Assembly (NCBI GenBank): GCA_016234595.1
Contig: JACRBG010000002.1
Location: 248,001 to 312,000, forward strand
DNA from: Chloroflexota bacterium
Lineage (GTDB): Bacteria; Chloroflexota; Anaerolineae; Aggregatilineales; J027
Direction of reading: 5' to 3'
DNA length: 64,000 nt
Shown here: positions 7,418-16,328 of the stretch, piece after piece
How positions within the stretch are numbered: the first letter of the stretch is position 1
Layout: each line of letters starts with the position of its first letter
The notes under the pieces: generated by a model
Told to the model about the DNA's origin: nothing
Seen by the model: only the letters and a program-made list of their open reading frames with translations
The model's database searches: none
Program-made: the position numbers and the translations under genes

Positions 7418-10084
7418 ATGCAAGCTATGCAGGGTATCCAGTCATTTGAACAAGTACTCATCATTGCAGTACTGTTCACCGCTTTCATCGCACTAGGTTA
7501 CGCGTACTGGCTGGCGCGGCAGACCTTTTCAGCAGACAAAGGCAGTCAGGAAATGCAGCGGGTTTGGGGGTATGTCAAAGACGGCGCAAATGCCTATCTC
7601 CGCACCCAACTGCGTACTATCGTCATTCTCATCGGCCTCTTGACCGTTGCGATGTTCCTCAGTGTCGCACTCGTGCATCCTACGGGTGAAGCGAATGAGC
7701 GATTCTGTAAGGCAAAAGTGGACAGCGCCTATGCCGATGACATTGTGAAAAACGCTCCCGGTAATCTATCCAGAGCGTCCGTATTGGCCGTCCTTGATGA
7801 TGGCGACCTGACCCCCAAACAAATTGCCACCGATTATGGCTATAAGGATTTCCGACCAGAACGGGTTGCATCGGGCGTCGATTGTTCGGCTGCCGTGATC
7901 GGCATTGCGATTGGACGGGCCTTGGCGTTTGCGATGGGCGCGATATTCTCCGCAACGGTCGGCTTCTTGGGCATGAATATGGCCGTGCAAGGCAATGTGC
8001 GTGTCGCGGCAGCCAGTCGTGTCAGCTTTAAGCGCGCCCTAACGATTGCTTATCGCTCTGGCACCATTACTGGGATGCTCACCGATGGGCTGGGGTTGCT
8101 GGGTGGCACACTCATTTTTATCTACTTCGGCAAAGCCTCGCCAGATGTGCTGCTCGGTTTTGGTTTCGGTGGTACGCTGCTGGCTTTGTTCATGCGTGTG
8201 GGTGGTGGTATTTATACCAAAGCAGCCGATGTGGGCGCGGACTTGGTTGGCAAGGTTGAAGCTGATCTCCCTGAAGACGACCCGCGCAATGCCGCTGTGA
8301 TTGCCGACTTGGTCGGGGATAATGTTGGAGACTGTGCTGGGATGGCTGCCGACATTTTCGAGAGCTACGAGGTGACGATCGTCTCTAGCTTGATCCTCGG
8401 CCTCGCCCTGACATCGCTAACAGGTCAACTTTTCTGGATTGTTTTGCCATTGTTGGTGCGCGGCATCGGTGTGATTAGTTCGATTATCGGCACGTACACG
8501 GTCTCGATGTGGAAAGTTGACGATGCCGAAGAAGCCATGTACAAGAGTTATGAGATTTCCAGCGCCATCACTATCACCGCGACTTTCATCCTGTCGGTTC
8601 TCTATGCAGGCAATCAAGACCCCAGTGGTGATCTGCTCTCGCATCTGTCGCTTGGGGCCATGGTCGCCGTTGGTGTGGCCCTCGCCGTTGCGTTTAACCC
8701 CTTGACTGCCTATGCAACCAGTGCCAAGAGCCCCCGCGTTCAAAAAATCGCCCGTGCGACCGTCTTTGGCCCCGCGCTCGTCATTTTGGAAGGCATCTCG
8801 CTGGGTTATCTGTCCAGTGTGTGGTCGGCCCTCGTGATCGTCGCTACCCTCATCGCCTCCATCCTTGTCTTCAGTGTGGACTTCCCGTCCGAATTATATT
8901 TACCCGTCTTTCTAATCGGTATTGCCTTGTCTGCGTTTATGATCTACCGGGGGTATACCAAGAAAGACCTCATCAGCGGGATGTTCAAAGCCCTGTGGAT
9001 TATGGTTTTCGCGTTGTTCCTCATCAGTATGCGTGATGTTGGCTCCGAAGACCGCTTCCTGTATACCCTCTTCGGTGTGACGCTGGTCGGGGTTGGGATG
9101 CTGTCTCACACGGGTAACAACGTTTCGATGGACACCTTTGGCCCGATTTCCGACAATGCTAATGGGATTGCAGAACTTGCCGGAGAAGACTTTGATGATG
9201 CGGCCCGCCAAACTCTTGCCGATTTGGATGCGGCAGGCAACACAACCAAAGCCATTACCAAAGGGATTGCGATTGGTTCAGCCGTGATTGCGGCGGTATC
9301 GCTGTTTGGGTCATTCTTCATTGATATTGAGCGTGTCATGCCTGAAGATAAGCTAGACACATTCACCCGCACGATCAATCTGGCCGATCCGATTGTATTC
9401 GTTGGTGTGCTGTTGGGAGCGGCTCTACCCGTCGTATTCGCCAGCCTGTTGATTAAAGCGGTCAATCGCGCTGCTGGGTTCATTATGACCGAAGTGCGCC
9501 GCCAACTGCGTATCCCTGCGATCATGGCTGGCACGCAGACACCGGATTATGCCAAAGCCGTTTCTATCTCAACGCAGGCCGCCCAAACGGAACTTATTCC
9601 GCTTGGCCTCATCGCCATCGTGTCGCCGATTGTGGTTGGACTGCTGCTCAAGGAACAGGCCCTCGGTGGTTTCTTGGTTGGCGTCATCGTCTCCGGCCAA
9701 TTGCTAGCAGTATATATGGCGAATGCTGGTGGGGCGTGGGACAACGCCAAGAAATACATTGAAGATGGCAATCTCGGCGGCAAGGGCAGCGCCAATCATA
9801 AGGCCGCAGTCGTGGGTGACATCGTGGGTGATCCGTTTAAAGATACGGCAGGCCCAGCGTTGAACCCCATGATCAAAGTCATGAATCTGGTCGCGCTGAT
9901 TATGGCCCCCCTAATTGTGCAAACGCAGGACACGGATGCACGCCCGCTGGTGTGGCTGGTTTCAGCGATTGGGATCGTAATCATCGTCTTGAGTGTGCGC
10001 CGCAGCGACCGTGAGATTGAGGATATCGAAATTGCGCCACAGGCTCAACCTGCAGAAACCCCAGTACCAGTCCCAGGGGATTAA
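7418..10084 (+). CDS. hppA: K+-independent membrane-bound proton-translocating pyrophosphatase
   Basis: 888 residues. It couples PPi hydrolysis to proton export across the membrane. The signature stretch DVGADLVGKVEADLPEDDP and DLVGDNVGDCAGMAADIFESY carries the Mg-PPi binding Asp residues. The potassium-dependence switch reads GNTTKA (Lys codon at 9248-9250); in this family Lys there marks K+-independent H+ pumps. About 16 membrane segments are expected. An insert of roughly 70 residues, with one Cys near each end (RFCKAK and VDCSAA), sits between the second and third membrane segments. I chose the ATG at 7418 because it gives a normal N-terminus before TM1; a TTG at 7349 would add 23 residues unlike the family. 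The gene is monocistronic, followed by a terminator. Confidence 0.95.
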   Translation: MQAMQGIQSFEQVLIIAVLFTAFIALGYAYWLARQTFSADKGSQEMQRVWGYVKDGANAYLRTQLRTIVILIGLLTVAMFLSVALVHPTGEANERFCKAKVDSAYADDIVKNAPGNLSRASVLAVLDDGDLTPKQIATDYGYKDFRPERVASGVDCSAAVIGIAIGRALAFAMGAIFSATVGFLGMNMAVQGNVRVAAASRVSFKRALTIAYRSGTITGMLTDGLGLLGGTLIFIYFGKASPDVLLGFGFGGTLLALFMRVGGGIYTKAADVGADLVGKVEADLPEDDPRNAAVIADLVGDNVGDCAGMAADIFESYEVTIVSSLILGLALTSLTGQLFWIVLPLLVRGIGVISSIIGTYTVSMWKVDDAEEAMYKSYEISSAITITATFILSVLYAGNQDPSGDLLSHLSLGAMVAVGVALAVAFNPLTAYATSAKSPRVQKIARATVFGPALVILEGISLGYLSSVWSALVIVATLIASILVFSVDFPSELYLPVFLIGIALSAFMIYRGYTKKDLISGMFKALWIMVFALFLISMRDVGSEDRFLYTLFGVTLVGVGMLSHTGNNVSMDTFGPISDNANGIAELAGEDFDDAARQTLADLDAAGNTTKAITKGIAIGSAVIAAVSLFGSFFIDIERVMPEDKLDTFTRTINLADPIVFVGVLLGAALPVVFASLLIKAVNRAAGFIMTEVRRQLRIPAIMAGTQTPDYAKAVSISTQAAQTELIPLGLIAIVSPIVVGLLLKEQALGGFLVGVIVSGQLLAVYMANAGGAWDNAKKYIEDGNLGGKGSANHKAAVVGDIVGDPFKDTAGPALNPMIKVMNLVALIMAPLIVQTQDTDARPLVWLVSAIGIVIIVLSVRRSDREIEDIEIAPQAQPAETPVPVPGD

Positions 10085-10111
10085 TCAACCCCGTTCTGGA
10101 TAGCCCACTTA

Positions 10112-10148
10112 CCCCTCACCCGCGCTTGCGTAGGCGAGGGGTTTTTGT
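10112..10148 (+). terminator. Rho-independent terminator of hppA
   Basis: CCCCTC (10112-10117) pairs with GAGGGG (10136-10141), with additional CC/GG pairing inside, followed by TTTTTGTT. It lies 27 nt after the hppA stop. Confidence 0.75.
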
Positions 10149-10339
10149 TATCTCCCCTAAAAAATATTTTTTTAAGATTGTCGTTAGGCCAAATTTCTGT
10201 TTTCGCTTGTAGAAGAACCCGCATGTGTTGCATCTTTTAATATCAGAACAAATGAACTAGAATAAAATGATCTATCATGAACAAATAGCAGTCATTTCAA
10301 GTCTACTAAACCGATATTTGGTTTTCATAATGGGGTAAG

Positions 10340-12217
10340 ATGGGTGTATTCACACAGTTGTCTTTTTTCGAGGAAGTCCATGCCCCTGATTTTGAAGCAC
10401 TCAGTCGCTGCTTATCAGCAAGCACGGTGGCAATCGATGTAGAAACCGAAACCCGCTGGCCGGGGCAAGGTCCACAGGTGGATTACGGCCTGAGCTACCC
10501 CGCTGAGGTCGGTGTGATCGCCTTGGCATGGTTAGAAGGCGATCAGATTGAAACGACCGCACTGTCCTCCCCATTTGAAAAACCCGTCCTTGAATTCTTG
10601 GAAAGACTATTTACATCTCCGCATTGGCTTGTGGCGCATAACGCTGTCTTTGACATGCGCCAGTTGAGTAAACTGACGGGTGGGCAGATTCCTCTCAAGA
10701 TTTGGGATACCCAATCAATGGCCCGCCTGCTACACCCAGCGGTGGATATGCGCTACGGTCTACTCGCTGTCGCGGCCACCCTCGATATCCCAATTCCAGA
10801 AAATCAACAATTGCTCAAAGGTCAGCGGGGCAAATTGCACACCCTGCCTTTGGAACTGACATTGGCGTATGCCCAAGCGGATGCTCGATTGGCCTTGGAA
10901 ATATATCAACGACAACGTCAACTGCCGTGTGATGAGGCACTGGTGGATTGGGAGTGTCGTTCTGTGCGTGAATATTGTCAGATGGCCGCTCATGGCATCC
11001 GGTTGAATATTCCCTTAGTGAAAGAGCGTATCCAAACATTGAGCCTCGAGCGTAATGCGTTGGCCTCTCGACTGCGCGACGACGGGCTGGCTTCACCGGG
11101 AAGTTCCAAGGCCCGTGCCCATTATTTGTACCAATCCAAAGGGATTCCTATACCCGCTTGGCACCCCAAATCGCCTTACTTTACGCGGGCTGGGCGACGT
11201 CGCTTGTCAGCCAATCCCACTGCCTCAGTCGAACTAACCGATCTGAGTACCCGCTCTGAAGTCATTGAGCTGTACTTGGAAGAGGACAGCCCCTATGTTG
11301 AACAACTGCGCGATCTCGCCGCCTACCTTGAAGTGGATTGGTTGTTGTCCACCCTGCATGGCTTGCTCGAACACGCGGTACTCGACGGACGTTTACATAG
11401 CCTCGTGACCAGCACCACCGAATCAGGCCGACGGGCCAGCAGTTATCCCCATATGCAAAATTGGAAGATGCCTGCGATGGCTGGGGTTGCTATTGGTGAT
11501 GATGGCTTTACACTGGTCGAAATCGATTATCGCAACGCTGAAAACGTCATGGCCTCCATGATTTCAGGTGATAGTAACCTTGCCGCTGCTTGTCAGGCTG
11601 AAGATTTCCACGCCACGATGGCCCTTCAGTATTTTGGGGAGGCTTGGGAGCAGGCCGATGCCATCGAACGTAAACGACTGCGGAATATGTCCAAAAAGAT
11701 CACTTATGGCACGGCTTATGGGATGGGAGCCGAACGACTTGGAGCAAATATTGGTGTTTCTCGCAATGAGGCTATGCGGTTAATGCAGGCTAAGGATCGG
11801 GCTTTTGCAAAAGTCACCCAGATGCGAAATGCTGCTCAGCAACAAGTGCGAGCAACCCAAACCCTCTATCTATGGACGGGCCGCCCGGTCGCAGTTCCCA
11901 CCCCTTTTGTGGCTTGGAATTATCTGTGCCAAGGCGGGGTGAGTGAAATGATTAAACGGGCGATTGTAGTCTTGGCGGAGGCCTACCGGGTACGGGCCAT
12001 GCGCTCACGGGTGGCGCTGGATATGCATGATGCCCTTATTCTTGAAGTAGCCCATACCGAGTGGACAGAGGCTTTGAACTTGGCAAGCGAGGTCATGTCA
12101 ACGATCGCTCCACCAGAGCTTACCCAGCATACAAATCCCCCAATTCGCTGGGTAGCCCAGCCGAACTTAGCGGAGAATAAGCAGAAGTGGGGCGCCGAAC
12201 AGTGGCATCCAATGTAA
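10340..12217 (+). CDS. Family A DNA polymerase with 3'-5' exonuclease domain, no 5' nuclease
   Basis: 625 residues. Residues 1-200 are a DEDDy 3'-5' exonuclease: Exo I DVETE (33-37), Exo II HNAVFDMRQL, Exo III YAQADARLALEIY. The polymerase part keeps the family A outline but is divergent. Motif A reads EIDYRNAENVMAS (~394) instead of DYSQIELR. Motif B is KRLRNMSKKITYGTAYGMGAE (split here: KRLRNMSKK then ITYGTAYG). Motif C is MHDALILEV, with Ala where HDE is usual. The palm Asp residues are retained, so activity is plausible. The N-terminal flap nuclease of classical PolA is absent and the gene stands alone. It may be a repair or specialised polymerase, or a prophage/plasmid relic; no phage genes are adjacent. 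Confidence 0.8.
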   Translation: MGVFTQLSFFEEVHAPDFEALSRCLSASTVAIDVETETRWPGQGPQVDYGLSYPAEVGVIALAWLEGDQIETTALSSPFEKPVLEFLERLFTSPHWLVAHNAVFDMRQLSKLTGGQIPLKIWDTQSMARLLHPAVDMRYGLLAVAATLDIPIPENQQLLKGQRGKLHTLPLELTLAYAQADARLALEIYQRQRQLPCDEALVDWECRSVREYCQMAAHGIRLNIPLVKERIQTLSLERNALASRLRDDGLASPGSSKARAHYLYQSKGIPIPAWHPKSPYFTRAGRRRLSANPTASVELTDLSTRSEVIELYLEEDSPYVEQLRDLAAYLEVDWLLSTLHGLLEHAVLDGRLHSLVTSTTESGRRASSYPHMQNWKMPAMAGVAIGDDGFTLVEIDYRNAENVMASMISGDSNLAAACQAEDFHATMALQYFGEAWEQADAIERKRLRNMSKKITYGTAYGMGAERLGANIGVSRNEAMRLMQAKDRAFAKVTQMRNAAQQQVRATQTLYLWTGRPVAVPTPFVAWNYLCQGGVSEMIKRAIVVLAEAYRVRAMRSRVALDMHDALILEVAHTEWTEALNLASEVMSTIAPPELTQHTNPPIRWVAQPNLAENKQKWGAEQWHPM

Positions 12218-12835
12218 AAAGTTACCTTTACCCATCCCCTTATTCTTTAAGGCATAAAGAGTTGGTTTTATCTTTTGATGGTACTTTCCACAATCCCTCT
12301 AATAAAGCTGATCCGATGGATAATAGGTATCAACTATTGGACTAGCTATCTACGCTCAATCTTATGTCTTAGCATCTCAAAGTATTCGTCGTTAACTGGC
12401 AACTCGTACTGGCAAGCTTCTACACTCCAGCAAAATTACACTGAACCACTGGAAGGCTTTCACTGGATTACCGTCATTCACATTACATGGGTAGTACAGC
12501 GCAAAAGCTAGTCCATCCGGTGGCATCGAGACATTGTCTACTACCCCAATGCAATCAATCGCACTGGCAGTACTAAAACGTCTAGTCACAGATGGGCCAT
12601 TTAAGCCAACCCATGCCTGCCCATTGAGGGATGGGGCCAAGGATATTGATCGAGTAGAGCAATATGGCTTTGACGTCACCGGGCTCTGCTAGTCGATATT
12701 ATTGGACAATCAACCGATGACGTCATCCCAGCACGATCGTAGCGCTCCATATGTTTTTGAATATAAACCGGTAAAGGTCAGCTGCACAACAGGGAGACTG
12801 CAAGCATCACAGCCGATTTATTTCATCTTTCTGAC
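12218..12835. other. Non-coding or degenerate stretch
   Basis: About 620 bases with no convincing gene. On the minus strand, 12392-12679 opens with a GTG and gives a 95-residue frame whose middle (DNVSMPPDGLAFALYYPC) looks protein-like. It has no ribosome binding site and is preceded by an in-frame stop, so it may be a relic of a lost gene. Confidence 0.35.
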
Positions 12836-13036
12836 TTAGCGCATATCCCCTATGAAATCATCGCAATGGCAATCAGGTGGATGGCTTTCAGGGTTGGAGG
12901 GGCCGCCAGCTAAAAGCGGGCCACCCTTTAGATTATTTGACATGGAAAAAGGGTTGGTGCTCATTGACCACAGGAGCGCGAATATTAGACTACAGATGAC
13001 TAAGGCGAGAATAATCTTTACTGTGATACGTTTCAT
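12836..13036 (-). CDS. Small secreted or membrane-anchored peptide, unknown function
   Basis: 66 residues from ATG 13036 (GGAT about 8 nt upstream; a longer frame to 13078 adds 14 residues). The N-terminus MKRITVKIILALVICSLIFALLW is a strong signal or anchor. The mature part is short, rich in Gly/Pro/Asn, with a PPDCHCDDF tail carrying two Cys. It is divergent from the SARP-type regulator at 13140 and shares its upstream region with the heptamer repeats. Those repeats lie about 70 bp before this start, nearly the same distance as before the proposed start of the lan operon. I do not recognise the family. It could be a signal peptide for the regulator, an accessory factor, or noise. Confidence 0.4.
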   Translation of the reverse strand: MKRITVKIILALVICSLIFALLWSMSTNPFSMSNNLKGGPLLAGGPSNPESHPPDCHCDDFIGDMR

Positions 13037-13094
13037 GGTTTTATCCAATCTGCTCGACAGTTTTGAGAAATATTTCATATCTCATAAAATATAG

Positions 13095-13123
13095 TTAGGG
13101 GAGCGTTACGAATACATTACGAA
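13095..13123 (+). promoter_or_regulatory. SARP-type operator: heptamer direct repeats at 11-bp period
   Basis: TTACGAA occurs at 13106-13112 and again at 13117-13123, separated by 4 bp (11-bp period). A weaker third copy, TTAGGGG, sits at 13095-13101, one more period upstream. Heptameric direct repeats with 4-bp spacers are the known binding pattern of OmpR-type wHTH SARP regulators, the family of the gene starting at 13140. Sixteen of 20 bases (13104-13123) match the lan operon upstream region (23294-23313). Confidence 0.6.
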
Positions 13124-13139
13124 GTGGTGGGAGAAGAAC

Positions 13140-16100
13140 ATGATGCCTGCAAAACTTAGTATTTTGCTGTTTGGGCCACCCATAATACGGATTGAAAGTG
13201 AGGTGCTGAAACTCGATACCCGCAAGGCTGTCGGCTTATTGACTTATTTGGCGATCAAAAATCAACCGGTTAGCCGTGACACGCTTTGCAATTTACTCTG
13301 GACTGATTACGAAAAAAGAGGCGCTCAGTCAGCTCTACGGCGTACCCTTTCGGTACTTAATAAAGGGCTAAATCAAGAATGGTTAGTGATCCAACAAAAC
13401 ACTATTAGCTTAAAAGAGTCGCCCGACCTTTATGTTGATGTCAATAGCTTTCGCACCCTGATTAATACGCCAGAATGCCAGCATAACTCCAATGGGGTGT
13501 GTGAACTCTGTTATCAAAACCTCAGCAAGGCCGTTGAAATTTATCATGATGATTTTCTCGCGGGGTTTGGATTGCGCGATGGGGTCAATTTTGATAACTG
13601 GCAGCAGTTAGAAACCGACACATTGGAAAGGCAACTGGAGGAAACCCTGCGCAAATTAATTAGCTGGCATCAAGCTACACAGGAATATGAAAAGGCAATT
13701 TTTTATGCCAACCGCTGGCTTAGCCTTGATCCACTGAACGAGTCATCTCACTACACCTTAATGCAATTATATGTCTTAAATAGGCAGCGTAGTGCTGCGC
13801 TTAAGCAATATCAGATTTGCGTTGAACAGCTCACGACTGAGCTTGGCATCGAGCCCCTCCAAGAAACGACTGATCTTTTTAAGGCTATCCAAAATGATGA
13901 ATTTCCCTTATATACCGATGCCCTTGTCCTAGAAGATGTAACAAAACAAGCAAGCCCCGCCCTGTCTATCAAACCAACACTTACCACCTTACCTCATTAC
14001 AATACTGCTTTTATTGGTCGAGAACGTGAACTGGATGAGATTCATCAACTTCTCCAAAGTCCCTCTTGTCGGTTACTTACATTAACAGGGCCGGGAGGTA
14101 TTGGGAAAACACGTTTGGCTATCCAAGCTGCTGCCCAATGTTCGGAGGCTTATGGCGGTGAGGTGTACTTCGTAGCACTTGCCGATATCTCTACGCCAGA
14201 TAAATTAATCGCCTGTATCAGTATGATGCTTGGAATATCTTTTTACGAAGGGTTATATGGTGAAACCCAATTATTAGATTATCTACGCCACAAAAAAATA
14301 TTATTGGTATTAGACGGTTTTGAAAGCTGTATAAACTACTCAGGCCTCATCGCCAAAATCCTGAACACCGCCTCGTATCTAAAATTAATTATCACCTCCC
14401 AAGTCTCTCTCAATTTACAGGGAGAATGGCTATTTCAAGTACAAGGAATGACTCTCCCGTCAAAAACACATGATTTTATCGAAACCGCTGAGGCTAATCA
14501 CTTGTTTTTTGAAACGGCCCAACGTTTCCAGCCCAATTTAAAGTTTAATGGGTGCGAAGCGGCTGTGGCGGAAATATGCTATATCGTAGATGGAAACCCA
14601 TTAGCCTTAGAGTTGGCTGCCAGCCTTCTGTCTCTAATGCCCTGTGAGGAGATTGCCCAAGAGATTAATCGCAATTTGGATTTATTACAGGCCCCATTCC
14701 GCGATGTCCCCACCAGACATCTTAGCCTTAAAGCCGTGTTTGAATATGCTTGGAATCTTTTGACCCCAGACGAGCAGAAAGTATTGCAACGGCTCGCTTT
14801 TTTTGAGGGCAATTTCAGGCGTGATGCTGCCCTTCAAGTGGCAAATGCCTCGACTCATCAATTAAAGGGTTTAATCGAAAAATCGTTACTCGTGACTTCG
14901 GAAGACAAAACCTATCACATTGTCGGGACAATCCGGCGCTATGCAAGAGAGAAACTTGCTGAACAATCCAGCGAGGAATACCAAACCGCCGAGCTTCATG
15001 CCCGTTATTATGCTAATTTTCTTGCCCAACAGAATTTCAGTGGCTTAGATTATAAATCCATTCTACAAAATATTTTGGTCGACCTTTCCAATATTCTCGC
15101 CGGGGCGCGTTGGGCTTTAAGTCAGCATCAATGGATGATGCTGGATCAATATATTGAAAACTTATATCATTTTTATGATGCTTTGAGTTGGTTTCAAGAT
15201 GGATTTGAGTTTTTTAGTCATGTCGAGAAGAAACTACATTTTGACGAGCGGATTTTAGGAGATGAAGATTTACTGTTCGCAAAAACTCTAGCCCGCAAGG
15301 CTGTATTTTCTTATCATCTGGGGGATTATGATTTAGCCATCGAACTTTTACAGGAAAGCTTATCTATTTTTTCCCAATTATCTAAGCTGAATGAGGTTGC
15401 GTTTGTCTTAAACTACCTTGGTATCATCTACATCGTCCGAGGGGATTATTTACGGGCAAAGGCTTATCTTCAAAAAAGCTTGGAAATTTACGAGGAATTA
15501 AACCAACCTTTTTTGATTGCCAAAGTCTCTAATAACTTAGGGATTCTCGCCAACTACGAAAATAATTATCCCATTGCCTCCGATTATCTCCAAAAAAGCC
15601 TTCGTATTTATAAAACTTCAAAAAATGCGCGTTACATCGCCTATACACTCAATAATTTGGGGAATGTAGCCTTAAAAACGGAGAAACTCTCTGACGCGGG
15701 ACTCTTTTTTCAAGAAAGCTATCGACTCAAAAAGGAGATTGGCGACCAATGGGGATGTGCTTGCTCATTAGTTAACTTGGGAAGAATTGCTGAAAGGCAG
15801 GGGAGTTATTCCTTTGCTTATAAGAATTTTCGTGAGAGCCTCGATATTTCCACCCAAATAGGCAAGCGGAGCGGGATGATGATCGCGCTTTATCATTTAG
15901 GTAGTGTAATGCTGCACCTCGACAACTATCAAAATGCCATTCGCTATTTTCTTAAAGCCCTCAATTTAGCAATTGAAAGCGGCATTCACACCAAAGTTCC
16001 CGACATCCTTGTGGGTATCGCAACCTTGTTTTTATATGAGGATAAAAAACAACAAGCGGTTTATCTTTTGCAGATGGTCGTACATGATTCTAAAGCCAGC

Positions 16101-16241
16101 AACGAAACTAAGGCCGAGGCTGAGCATTTACTCAGTAGTAGCCCTTCTCACATGCTTTCTAAAAAACGGCTGACCAATCTCGATCAAGCGATGAAAGAAA
16201 TCATTGCTGTCGAGTATCAATGGCACCTGAGTCAAGTATAA
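13140..16241 (+). CDS. SARP/AfsR-type regulator: wHTH, BTAD, NB-ARC ATPase and TPR domains
   Basis: 1033 residues, starting after GGGAG. Residues 1-95 are an OmpR-like winged helix (LSILLFGPPIIRIESEVLKL, then a DTLCNLLW motif). Residues ~100-255 are the BTAD helical domain. An NB-ARC-type NTPase follows: FIGRERELDEI (~290), P-loop GPGGIGKT (~320), Walker B LLVLDGFE (~389). The C-terminal ~300 residues are TPR repeats (e.g. AKAYLQKSLEIYEELNQ). Such proteins are ATP-dependent activators, often of secondary-metabolite clusters. The gene is convergent with lanM (87 nt apart). Its own upstream region and that of the lan operon carry the same 11-bp-spaced heptamers, so I infer that it controls the lanthipeptide operon and itself. 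Confidence 0.9.
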   Translation: MMPAKLSILLFGPPIIRIESEVLKLDTRKAVGLLTYLAIKNQPVSRDTLCNLLWTDYEKRGAQSALRRTLSVLNKGLNQEWLVIQQNTISLKESPDLYVDVNSFRTLINTPECQHNSNGVCELCYQNLSKAVEIYHDDFLAGFGLRDGVNFDNWQQLETDTLERQLEETLRKLISWHQATQEYEKAIFYANRWLSLDPLNESSHYTLMQLYVLNRQRSAALKQYQICVEQLTTELGIEPLQETTDLFKAIQNDEFPLYTDALVLEDVTKQASPALSIKPTLTTLPHYNTAFIGRERELDEIHQLLQSPSCRLLTLTGPGGIGKTRLAIQAAAQCSEAYGGEVYFVALADISTPDKLIACISMMLGISFYEGLYGETQLLDYLRHKKILLVLDGFESCINYSGLIAKILNTASYLKLIITSQVSLNLQGEWLFQVQGMTLPSKTHDFIETAEANHLFFETAQRFQPNLKFNGCEAAVAEICYIVDGNPLALELAASLLSLMPCEEIAQEINRNLDLLQAPFRDVPTRHLSLKAVFEYAWNLLTPDEQKVLQRLAFFEGNFRRDAALQVANASTHQLKGLIEKSLLVTSEDKTYHIVGTIRRYAREKLAEQSSEEYQTAELHARYYANFLAQQNFSGLDYKSILQNILVDLSNILAGARWALSQHQWMMLDQYIENLYHFYDALSWFQDGFEFFSHVEKKLHFDERILGDEDLLFAKTLARKAVFSYHLGDYDLAIELLQESLSIFSQLSKLNEVAFVLNYLGIIYIVRGDYLRAKAYLQKSLEIYEELNQPFLIAKVSNNLGILANYENNYPIASDYLQKSLRIYKTSKNARYIAYTLNNLGNVALKTEKLSDAGLFFQESYRLKKEIGDQWGCACSLVNLGRIAERQGSYSFAYKNFRESLDISTQIGKRSGMMIALYHLGSVMLHLDNYQNAIRYFLKALNLAIESGIHTKVPDILVGIATLFLYEDKKQQAVYLLQMVVHDSKASNETKAEAEHLLSSSPSHMLSKKRLTNLDQAMKEIIAVEYQWHLSQV

Positions 16242-16245
16242 GGGC

Positions 16246-16299
16246 GCTTATCCCCAGTCGCCGTTTTTAGATAAGTGGCCGAGCAAGATGGGGATAAGC
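16246..16299. terminator. Inverted repeat between convergent genes, possible bidirectional terminator
   Basis: GCTTATCCCC (16246-16255) and GGGGATAAGC (16290-16299) form a perfect 10-bp stem around a 34-nt loop, between the regulator stop and the lanM stop. There is no clear poly-T tail, so terminator function is only likely by position. Confidence 0.4.
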
Positions 16300-16328
16300 C
16301 CAATAAATTTAAAAAAGACCTTGATATC

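Noticed and set aside
7200-7420. Fluoride (crcB) riboswitch before the pyrophosphatase
   Set aside because: Expected from known gene associations, but the conserved crcB sequence blocks were not found.
9106-9984. Minus-strand open frames within hppA
   Set aside because: Shadows of Gly/Ala-rich membrane codons; no start signal, and the pyrophosphatase is intact.
12275-12679. Overlapping frames on both strands between the polymerase and the regulator
   Set aside because: No ribosome site, no continuity across stops, and no recognised domain. Kept only as a possible relic.
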